From positions 1-8,005 of the forward strand of contig JAIOPF010000132.1 of the NCBI GenBank assembly GCA_021414045.1: 8,005 nt of DNA, in the 5' to 3' direction. Shown piece after piece: positions 1 through 5,883 of this stretch (positions within the stretch are counted from its first letter, which is position 1; every line of letters begins with the position of its first letter). The translations under genes were made by a program, and so were the position numbers. Below the pieces are notes generated by a model that was not told the DNA's origin, searched no databases, and worked only from the letters and a program-made list of their open reading frames with translations. This DNA is from Deltaproteobacteria bacterium. Its GTDB lineage: Bacteria > UBA10199 > DSSB01.

Positions 1-2
1 AT

Positions 3-3000
3 CGCGCGTGGCTGCAATCCCTTTTGAACCAGAGCCCCGCATTGCCCATGCCCGACTCTTCGGCGGTTGAAATCGCGGAACAGGCCCAAGGCGCGGAAGA
101 CAAGGGGCTACTCAAAGATTGGGGCCTCAAGGCGGCGGAGTATTTCGAAACTCGCGAACAACCGACATCCGCGCTGCATTGGTACCGCCTTCTCCTTCCC
201 CACGCGGAGAGCCCGGAAGAACGCTACATCCTGCAGGGCAGCATGGCTCCGCTCTTCTACCGCCTGGGACGCTTCGAAGAGGCTCGCCTCGCCTATGAAA
301 AGTGGTACGAGGACAGGCCCGACGACGAGACCCAATTGCAAAGAGCCAAGTTTTTTTTCTATACCGCCATGGCCGATTTCTCGGCCGGAAATAAGGAAGC
401 CGCCCGAAACGGCTTCGAGGCCTGTCTCAAGGTCGGTCCCGTCGGCGCTTACTCGACGCACCATCCCTATCATGCCCGCGCCTTGAACTTCCTCGCCGCC
501 TTGGCGAAACAATCGGGTCGCATCGATGCCGCTCGCGGCCTCTTGGACCGGGCCTCCTCGCTCGCGGGCTCGGATCCCCTGCTGCGGGGAGACGTCGAGC
601 AACGGCGCGGGGAATTGGAACTAAGCCAAAACAAATTCGCCCCCGCCTTCCACCACTTTCGTGCCTGCCGCGAGGCCTTCACCGCAAGCCATCAACCCCA
701 GGCCGAGTCGGTGGCCTTTCATTTGTTGGCGATGTGGGCGCGGAATTTCGGCAGACCCCGCGAAGCCCGAGTTTTGATCGACAAGGCCCTGCAACTATCT
801 CAAAACAGCGGCGCCTTGCTGCAATGGGCCCGCTATCTCGAAAATCGCGCCCTGCTCGCCCTGGATCTGGGCGATTACGGCGCGGCCATGCCGGACATGG
901 AGCGAGCCGGGAAAGTCCTCGAGGTCTACGGCCATGAGGAGGATCTCAAGTTGCTGCGCTTGCATCAGGCGGAATTTCATTCTCGTACGGGAAACCCCAA
1001 GCGCGCCGAAGCCTTATTTCTCGCCCTCGAGGCCGAATCCGCGGGCGCTTCCGACTCTTGGGTCGCCGAACTCGCCTTGAAACGAGGCGAGCACGCGCTG
1101 AGGAATCACCGAATTTCGGAAGCGCTGGCCTACTCGCGCCGCTCCCTCGAGGCGGCGGGAAATACCGCCAACGGTCATCAAGTCCTCCATATCTTATGGG
1201 CTTTGAGTCGAGCGAGCGCCCTGCAAGGTTCCCTGGGCGAAATTCCCGACCTCAACCGAGCGGCGCTGAATGCTTTGGAAAGTTTGGAGGGGCCGCTATA
1301 TCCGCTATGGCGACTAGCCTTGCAATGCTGGATGGCCCAGCCCTCCGAGGTGGCACAACACCTAGCCCCTTTGCTTCGAGATCTCGAATCCGCGGAGTCT
1401 CCCGAGCTGCGGATGGAGCTTTTGAAAATTTCCGCGCTGGTCCTGGCGCGGCGCGGCCTGAGCGGAGCCGCCGAACGCTTGTGGAAAGATTATCTTCAAG
1501 AATGGCGACGATTCGCCGAATCCTTACCGGAGGTCCTCAAAATGGATATGGAAAAGAACCGTCAACCCGACTCGCTGGACGCGGAGCTGCTCGAATTACT
1601 GGCGGCCTCCCAAGACAAACCCGCCGCGCCGGGGGCGCAAAAGGACGCACCGCGAACTCCGGCGGCCGCTCCTCCGATGATGCCGGCGGAAAATTCCGGC
1701 CTCTCCGAGCAACGCTTCCGTCAGTTCAGCGAGATCAGCCGTCAGATCGCGGGCAAACACGACCTTGGCGAGATCTTGGAACGAGTCATGGACGCCGCGA
1801 TCGAGTTTACCGGCGCCGAGCGCGGCTTCTTGATCTTGGAAAACGCAGCGGTTCAAAAAAGCCCCATGCCGGGCTATGAGGTAAAAACCGCGCGCCACTT
1901 CAACCAAAAAGCCATGGCTGGCGAGGAGCTGCAGATCTCGCTCAGCGCCGTCCGCCAGGCGATGGAACGCGGCTCCACCCTACTCACCGCCAACGCCCAA
2001 TTGGACGAGCGCCTGAAGGAAAAAAAATCCGTCGTTCAAGACCAATTGAAATCCATCCTGGCCGTTCCCCTCGAATTGGAAGGCAAGGTCTTGGGCGCCA
2101 TCTATCTCGACCATCGCTACGCGCCGAACGCCTTCAGCGAGGAAGACATCGTTTTCCTCGGCGCCTTTTCCGCGCAGGCCACCCTGGCTATCCAAAAGGC
2201 CCAACTGATCGCCGATTTGCGCAGCGCCAATTCCAAGCTCGAGGAGAAGGTCGGGACCCAGGCCCAGCGCATCGAGGTGCTTTCCGGCGAATTGGCCCAA
2301 GTGCGCGACGAATTGCGCTACGGGTATGACGAGATCATCGGACAGTCGCCGCGCATGATGGAATTATTCCACGTCTTGGATCACGTCACCGACACCTTGA
2401 TCCCGGTCTGGATCTTCGGCGAGTCGGGAACCGGAAAGGAGCTCGTCGCCCGCTCCCTTCATCAAAACAGTTCTCGCAAAAAAGGCCCCTACGTCACCAT
2501 TAACTGCAGCGCCATCCCGGAGACCCTGCTCGAGAGCGAGCTCTTCGGCCACAAGCGCGGCGCCTTCACCCACGCCGACCGCGACAAACCCGGCCTCTTC
2601 GAGACCGCCAACGGCGGCACCGTGTTCATGGACGAGGTCGCCGACATGTCGATGAGCATGCAGGTCAAGCTGCTACGCGTCCTGCAAGACGGCGAGGTGC
2701 GCCCGGTGGGCGCCACCAAGAGCGTCAAGATCGACGTCCGACTGGTCACCGCCTCGAACAAGGACTTGCAGCAAATGGTCGACGAGGAAAAGTTCCGGCA
2801 GGACCTGTTCTTCCGAATCAACGGCATCATGATCAAGCTTCCCCCGCTGCGCGAACGCAAGGAAGACATCCCCATCCTGGTCAACCATCTCATCCAAAAA
2901 CTGGCGAAGGGATTCAAGCTCGAGCCATGCAAGGTGAGCGAGGATGCCTACGAAAAATTAGTCGCCTATTCTTGGCCGGGAAACATTCGCCAATTGGAAT

Positions 3001-3305
3001 CCGTGCTGCGCAACGCGATGCTCTTCGCCCAGGGCAAGACGATCACGTCGGGATTGCTGACCCTGCCCGAACCCAGCGAATCCCGCTCCGCCGCCGCGGC
3101 TTCGCCGGCCGGAAATCCCAAGGCCCAGGAAAAGGCGGAGGAACGCCGTCTCATCGTCGAAGCCCTGCGCCGTCACCACATGAACAAGCCCGCGGCCGCG
3201 GCGGAACTGGGCATCACCTTGCGCTGTCTTTATTTGCGGATGGACCGACACAGTATTCCAAAAGGAAAGACGGTCTTGGCGAAGTATCTGGGAATCAATG
3301 CCTAG
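3..3305 (+). CDS. Sigma-54-dependent transcriptional activator with TPR, GAF, AAA+ and Fis-type HTH domains (5' end probably outside window)
   Basis: A bacterial enhancer-binding protein that should remodel sigma-54 RNA polymerase in the cytoplasm. Residues are counted from a TTG at 24. TPR-like helical repeats fill about 20-520, a Pro/Ala linker follows (about 525-558), then a GAF sensor (about 565-728) and a coiled coil (about 728-768). The AAA+ domain (about 770-1005) has Walker A GESGTGKE at 799, the sigma-54 contact loop as GAFTHA at 846, Walker B D870-E871, candidate arginine fingers R925 and R931, and sensor II around W984-R989. A Fis-type helix-turn-helix lies at about 1040-1080 (NKPAAAAELGI). 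All catalytic residues are present, so it should be active. The frame is open from base 3 without a stop, and the TTG has no Shine-Dalgarno, so the gene probably extends upstream, perhaps into kinase/ATPase domains like those of the 6698 gene. The signal sensed is unknown. The domain call is firm; the true start is not. Confidence 0.93.
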   Translation, partial: RAWLQSLLNQSPALPMPDSSAVEIAEQAQGAEDKGLLKDWGLKAAEYFETREQPTSALHWYRLLLPHAESPEERYILQGSMAPLFYRLGRFEEARLAYEKWYEDRPDDETQLQRAKFFFYTAMADFSAGNKEAARNGFEACLKVGPVGAYSTHHPYHARALNFLAALAKQSGRIDAARGLLDRASSLAGSDPLLRGDVEQRRGELELSQNKFAPAFHHFRACREAFTASHQPQAESVAFHLLAMWARNFGRPREARVLIDKALQLSQNSGALLQWARYLENRALLALDLGDYGAAMPDMERAGKVLEVYGHEEDLKLLRLHQAEFHSRTGNPKRAEALFLALEAESAGASDSWVAELALKRGEHALRNHRISEALAYSRRSLEAAGNTANGHQVLHILWALSRASALQGSLGEIPDLNRAALNALESLEGPLYPLWRLALQCWMAQPSEVAQHLAPLLRDLESAESPELRMELLKISALVLARRGLSGAAERLWKDYLQEWRRFAESLPEVLKMDMEKNRQPDSLDAELLELLAASQDKPAAPGAQKDAPRTPAAAPPMMPAENSGLSEQRFRQFSEISRQIAGKHDLGEILERVMDAAIEFTGAERGFLILENAAVQKSPMPGYEVKTARHFNQKAMAGEELQISLSAVRQAMERGSTLLTANAQLDERLKEKKSVVQDQLKSILAVPLELEGKVLGAIYLDHRYAPNAFSEEDIVFLGAFSAQATLAIQKAQLIADLRSANSKLEEKVGTQAQRIEVLSGELAQVRDELRYGYDEIIGQSPRMMELFHVLDHVTDTLIPVWIFGESGTGKELVARSLHQNSSRKKGPYVTINCSAIPETLLESELFGHKRGAFTHADRDKPGLFETANGGTVFMDEVADMSMSMQVKLLRVLQDGEVRPVGATKSVKIDVRLVTASNKDLQQMVDEEKFRQDLFFRINGIMIKLPPLRERKEDIPILVNHLIQKLAKGFKLEPCKVSEDAYEKLVAYSWPGNIRQLESVLRNAMLFAQGKTITSGLLTLPEPSESRSAAAASPAGNPKAQEKAEERRLIVEALRRHHMNKPAAAAELGITLRCLYLRMDRHSIPKGKTVLAKYLGINA

Positions 3306-3313
3306 GAAGGAAC

Positions 3314-4021
3314 CTATTCGTGAGGAAAGATTGGCTTCACTTCCACTAAGTCTTCGGACACTTCATGGTCCTTGGCTTTTTCCAAACAGGGATTGCCGGC
3401 AAGAGGGGATTGCTCCACTTTCAGGTCCGGCTTGGTTTCGGCCTGAATAGCGAAGCTGATATCCCCCGGATGTACCGTCAACAGCGTTTCCAGGGGCCCG
3501 TCATAGCTCTGAACATGGAAGAAAGCGACGTTAAGCGGAGATTGAACTTTGAGCGTCGTCTTGAAGAAGCCCATTTGCGCTTGGTCGTCCGAAGTCTGAG
3601 TCACCTGATACCGTCCGGCGCCGAGATCGGAGACCCGCAACAATCCCAACGAACCAAAAGTCTCTCCGGTAGTAGGCTTTTCCGATAACAGGAAGCCCTG
3701 AAAACGTACCCTCACCTGGCCTTGTCCCTCTTGGCAAAGAACCGTCGCGGCGGCATCACGCAGGATGTAATTGTAGGCATCGATATCCTTCTTTGCTCCC
3801 GCGGCGCCGGTATCCATCGGTTGGGCCGCCGAAACGCCGCCATCCACAGGTCCTCCGGCGATACCACCCACGGGTCCCCCGCCAGGACCGGCGGCACCAC
3901 CGGGTGAGTTCGCGGCGGAACAAGCCCAAAGCAGGACACAGGCGGCAAGTCTCAAAAGGATGGAATATGGGCGACGGCTCACGATTAAGTTATCGTAACG
4001 ATTCAAGCCGCTGTTGTCCAT
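3314..4021 (-). CDS. Predicted lipoprotein of unknown function
   Basis: I do not recognise the family. The N-terminus has basic residues (R16-R17), a hydrophobic stretch (about 19-33) and LLWAC at 30-34, so C34 is a plausible lipidation site, although Trp at -2 is atypical. A Gly/Pro/Ala-rich tether (about 40-76) follows, as in many surface lipoproteins. The remaining ~155 residues look beta-rich and hold only two cysteines, C96 and C212, which could form a disulfide after export. An in-frame GTG at 3980-3982 would give a more usual signal peptide of about 20 residues before the cysteine. Neither that codon nor the ATG at 4021 has a clear Shine-Dalgarno, so the start is uncertain. It is convergent with the sigma-54 activator, 8 bp from its stop, and divergent from the 4220 gene. 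No good promoter was found on its strand. The plus-strand frames over it lack such protein-like features. Confidence 0.75.
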   Translation of the reverse strand: MDNSGLNRYDNLIVSRRPYSILLRLAACVLLWACSAANSPGGAAGPGGGPVGGIAGGPVDGGVSAAQPMDTGAAGAKKDIDAYNYILRDAAATVLCQEGQGQVRVRFQGFLLSEKPTTGETFGSLGLLRVSDLGAGRYQVTQTSDDQAQMGFFKTTLKVQSPLNVAFFHVQSYDGPLETLLTVHPGDISFAIQAETKPDLKVEQSPLAGNPCLEKAKDHEVSEDLVEVKPIFPHE

Positions 4022-4072
4022 GCAATGAGATTTCTTATCGCGGTAGGAGAATCAGACAATTGCGCTTTCTTT

Positions 4073-4100
4073 TTATTCAATATTTTTATTCAAAATATTC
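4073..4100 (+). repeat. Direct TTATTCAA boxes, candidate upstream activator site
   Basis: TTATTCAA occurs at 4073-4080 and again at 4086-4093, 13 bp apart. The second copy continues as AATATTC to 4100. The boxes lie about 65-90 bp upstream of the -24 element, a usual distance for enhancer-binding protein sites. A closely related string, TTATTCAAATATTC, lies upstream of the second sigma-54 promoter at 5768-5781. The binding role is inference; simple AT richness could generate some of this similarity. Confidence 0.5.
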
Positions 4101-4161
4101 TATTTTTAAAAAACAAAATCCTTAACATCCAGTAATTATTAAATAATTTCCTGAGTCCTCA

Positions 4162-4178
4162 TTGGCACCCCCCTTGCT
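4162..4178 (+). promoter_or_regulatory. Sigma-54 (-24/-12) promoter of the 4220 gene
   Basis: The sequence TTGGCAC-CCCCC-TTGCT matches the sigma-54 consensus TGGCAC-N5-TTGC. GG is at 4164-4165 and GC at 4176-4177, with exactly ten bases between them. Transcription would start near 4189, giving a leader of about 31 bases. Such a promoter requires an AAA+ activator, and one is encoded at 3-3305. Confidence 0.88.
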
Positions 4179-4191
4179 TTCCTAACAGGCA

Positions 4192-4203
4192 CGGCCCATG
4201 CCG
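4192..4203 (+). promoter_or_regulatory. Small 5'-end leader hairpin
   Basis: CGGC-CCAT-GCCG forms a four-pair stem with a four-base loop, about three bases from the predicted 5' end of the sigma-54 transcript and one base before the Shine-Dalgarno. GGCA (4188-4191) can alternatively pair with TGCC (4199-4202). The second sigma-54 leader has a hairpin in the same place. It could stabilise the mRNA or tune ribosome access; this is inference. Confidence 0.4.
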
Positions 4204-4204
4204 C

Positions 4205-4211
4205 AAGGAGG
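4205..4211 (+). promoter_or_regulatory. Strong ribosome-binding site fixing the ATG at 4220
   Basis: AAGGAGG lies eight bases before ATG 4220 and is a near-perfect Shine-Dalgarno. It sits in an AGGAGGATCT block that recurs before the 5884 gene. It rules against the upstream ATG at 4198 as the main start. Confidence 0.85.
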
Positions 4212-4219
4212 ATCTAAAA

Positions 4220-5749
4220 ATGGAAAGCCAATTAAATACGAAATTACTGGTCAACAACACCACCCCCTATCCCGTCAACGAAAGCCACGGAAGAGGACCG
4301 GCGGTCACCAAGTCTTTGAGTAGCGGTGGCTACCAAGACCCCGCGCTAGTTTCTTGGTTCGAACAGGCCAACGCCTATTACAACGCCGTCATGGCGGGCG
4401 ACCCCAATTCTCCCCGTCCCGACGCGCAAGCCTGGAATGAATTCTTGTCCCAATTGGAATGGGCTAAGCAGCAGCTGGGTTACGGTCAGCCAGCCTGGGA
4501 TCCCAGCATGGGTGGCATGGGCGGCGCTACCTCGGGAGGAACGCAGCAAGGCCAAAACAACGCATTCGGCGGCATCCCCGGAACCATGGACAACTGGGTT
4601 TACACCAGCGCCACCTCCGAAATCGGATTCACCGGCGACGGCACCCACGATATTTGGAGCAACGACTTTACTCTCGACGTCTCTCCCGTCTCGGCGCAAG
4701 TCACCATCGAATACACGATGGACACCCGCCTTCAGCCGCCGGAACAGGTCGCGAAGATCACGGTCAAAGACCCCGCCACCGGGACCGAAGCGGTCTACTT
4801 CGTCCACGATTTCGATCCGGCCGCTGGCGACACCATCAAGATCAATACTCCCGACGCCTCGCAAGTCACCGACACCGACGGCCTCGCGACTTGGGGCGAA
4901 TTCACCCAAGATGCGGCCGGCAGCAAACCCGAAGCCAGCATCCCCGGCGTCGAGCAGCCCAACGGCGACCTGCTCTACGAACCGGAGTTTTCCGGCGAGG
5001 TGGTGGATTTCTTCGCCCAACCCGGCGAGGACCAAACCCATATCGTCTATGCCGACGCCAACATCTCCGTGAAGCCTTCCGACGAAGTGAAATTCACGAC
5101 CGGGCTCGACGGCCAGCCGATCGTGGTCGTCACTCACAGCGACGGCTCGAAGGACACCTACAAGATTCAAAAGGGCTACAACGTCAATGTGAACGTCAAC
5201 GAGGAGTATATCCAAGGCGAGATCCCCTCGATCATTCAAGACCGGGTGACGATCAACGGCGCTGCCGAGAGTACCGGCACCATGAACGGCGACGCGATCG
5301 TCGAGGCTTTGCTCTCCGCAACCGGACGCAACGAAGCTCAACTGCAAAGCGCCCTCGATGCCTCGGGTCTCGACATGACGGTGGAGGAATTCAAGGCCGC
5401 TCTCGCGGAAGGCCAGATCACTGATCCGATCAGCAGCAAAGTGCTCGACTTCCTTGGAAGGCTCGATCCCAAGCTCAGCGAGCTTATCAATGAATCTCTG
5501 ACCGCTCCCGGAGAAGAGCTGGTAGGTATCTACGAGGGCATCCGCGATCGCTTGGTCGAGCTCGTCGGCATCCTCGACCCAAACTCGATTGTCACGCCGG
5601 GTGCTGGCGCGGGCGAAAAAATTGGGGCCAACTTGCCACCGACGATTAATCACCTTCTTTTTAACGCTCGATGCCAGGCGTCCCGATTGGGACGCCTGGC
5701 TTTTTTATTTAACTTGGTCAGCGAGAATGCCGTTGGAATGAAAAAGTGA
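4220..5749 (+). CDS. Hypothetical acidic protein under sigma-54 control; reading frame crosses a terminator
   Basis: I do not recognise the family. There is no signal peptide or membrane segment. Residues about 38-90 look helical (many Trp, Tyr, Gln), 91-121 form a Gly/Met/Gln-rich linker, about 122-345 look beta-rich with many Asp, Thr and Val, and about 350-450 look helical. The body is acidic and contains no cysteine. The annotated last ~40 residues are different: Arg-, Leu- and Phe-rich, with the only cysteine. They are encoded by the sequence that forms a perfect intrinsic terminator (5673-5709), 38 bases before the stop. A -1 shift at the six-A run 5616-5621 would instead add NWGQLATDD and stop at TAA 5647-5649, giving about 476 residues and ending 23 bases before the hairpin. 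The start is fixed by AAGGAGG. It could be cytoplasmic, or exported by a leaderless route; nothing here decides. Confidence 0.85.
   Translation: MESQLNTKLLVNNTTPYPVNESHGRGPAVTKSLSSGGYQDPALVSWFEQANAYYNAVMAGDPNSPRPDAQAWNEFLSQLEWAKQQLGYGQPAWDPSMGGMGGATSGGTQQGQNNAFGGIPGTMDNWVYTSATSEIGFTGDGTHDIWSNDFTLDVSPVSAQVTIEYTMDTRLQPPEQVAKITVKDPATGTEAVYFVHDFDPAAGDTIKINTPDASQVTDTDGLATWGEFTQDAAGSKPEASIPGVEQPNGDLLYEPEFSGEVVDFFAQPGEDQTHIVYADANISVKPSDEVKFTTGLDGQPIVVVTHSDGSKDTYKIQKGYNVNVNVNEEYIQGEIPSIIQDRVTINGAAESTGTMNGDAIVEALLSATGRNEAQLQSALDASGLDMTVEEFKAALAEGQITDPISSKVLDFLGRLDPKLSELINESLTAPGEELVGIYEGIRDRLVELVGILDPNSIVTPGAGAGEKIGANLPPTINHLLFNARCQASRLGRLAFLFNLVSENAVGMKK
5616..5621 (+). other. Six-A run, candidate frameshift or slippage site
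   Basis: The annotated frame reads GAA-AAA-ATT across this run. A one-base backward slip, transcriptional insertion of one A, or a missing A in the assembly would move reading into the frame with TAA at 5647-5649. That frame ends just before the terminator, whereas both other frames run through it. It is not a canonical X-XXY-YYZ heptamer in the zero frame. The event is inference; the run and the stops are seen directly. Confidence 0.45.
5673..5709 (+). terminator. Strong intrinsic terminator overlapping the annotated 3' end of the 4220 gene
   Basis: A perfect 12-bp GC-rich stem (5673-5684 with 5689-5700) with a GATT loop is followed by TTTTTTATTT. It would end transcription near 5708, before the annotated stop at 5747-5749. 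It isolates the 4220 unit from the next sigma-54 promoter. Confidence 0.93.
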
Positions 5750-5781
5750 TTCAAAATAACATTCAATTTATTCAAATATTC
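5749..5781 (+). repeat. ATTCAA boxes upstream of the second sigma-54 promoter
   Basis: ATTCAA occurs at 5749-5754, 5761-5766 and 5770-5775; the last is part of TTATTCAAATATTC (5768-5781). This differs by a single A from TTATTCAAAATATTC upstream of the first sigma-54 promoter. The boxes lie about 50-75 bp before the -24 element. I infer a shared activator site, tentative because the whole region is AT-rich. Confidence 0.5.
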
Positions 5782-5823
5782 GACCAAAAATTTTATAACC
5801 TATTGTTTTTATTGTAATATTAT

Positions 5824-5840
5824 TTGGCACTGGCTTTGCT
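5824..5840 (+). promoter_or_regulatory. Sigma-54 (-24/-12) promoter of the 5884 gene
   Basis: TTGGCAC-TGGCT-TTGCT matches the sigma-54 consensus. GG is at 5826-5827 and GC at 5838-5839, with ten bases between. The predicted start near 5851 gives a leader of about 33 bases. It is the same type, spacing and distance from the start codon as the promoter at 4162-4178. Confidence 0.92.
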
Positions 5841-5854
5841 ATTCCCTAAGAACA

Positions 5855-5868
5855 GCCCACTCATGGGC
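5855..5868 (+). promoter_or_regulatory. Small 5'-end leader hairpin
   Basis: GCCCA-CTCA-TGGGC forms a five-pair stem with a four-base loop about four bases from the predicted transcript start. The Shine-Dalgarno begins five bases after it. Its placement mirrors the hairpin at 4192-4203. A role in mRNA stability or translation is inference. Confidence 0.4.
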
Positions 5869-5872
5869 CCAT

Positions 5873-5878
5873 AGGAGG
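5873..5878 (+). promoter_or_regulatory. Ribosome-binding site fixing the ATG at 5884
   Basis: AGGAGG lies five bases before ATG 5884, inside the block AGGAGGATCT shared with the 4220 gene. It supports this start over the ATG at 5863, which opens only a three-codon frame. Confidence 0.85.
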
Positions 5879-5883
5879 ATCTC

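Larger units (their letters stand above)
4022..4219. other. AT-rich divergent intergenic regulatory region
   Basis: About 200 bases separate the lipoprotein from the 4220 gene. The stretch 4060-4155 is strongly AT-rich inside an otherwise GC-rich window. It contains the TTATTCAA boxes, the sigma-54 promoter, the leader hairpin and the ribosome-binding site listed separately. On the minus strand I see no convincing sigma-54 or sigma-70 promoter for the lipoprotein. Confidence 0.7.

Noticed and set aside
3303..3319. TAGG...CCTA inverted repeat between the convergent genes as a terminator
   Set aside because: Only four base pairs and no T tract on either side.
4198..4323. Overlapping frame of about 41 codons starting at ATG 4198, upstream of the 4220 start
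   Set aside because: No Shine-Dalgarno before it, basic and low-complexity product, and the ATG lies within the leader hairpin; likely chance.
5615..5624. Canonical X-XXY-YYZ slippery heptamer at the A run
   Set aside because: In the zero frame the bases read A-AAA-ATT, which is not a canonical heptamer, and the terminator hairpin is about 50 bases downstream, too far for a normal stimulator; only a simpler slip or an indel is proposed.
4346..5653. A 435-codon open frame on the minus strand opposite the 4220 gene
   Set aside because: It overlaps a gene with a consensus promoter and ribosome-binding site, has no ribosome-binding site of its own, and its Val/Asp/Gly/Arg-heavy composition is typical of the antisense of GC-rich coding DNA.
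5863..5874. Three-codon frame ATG-GGC-CCA-TAG in the second leader
   Set aside because: No ribosome-binding site and part of the hairpin; no sign of a leader-peptide mechanism.
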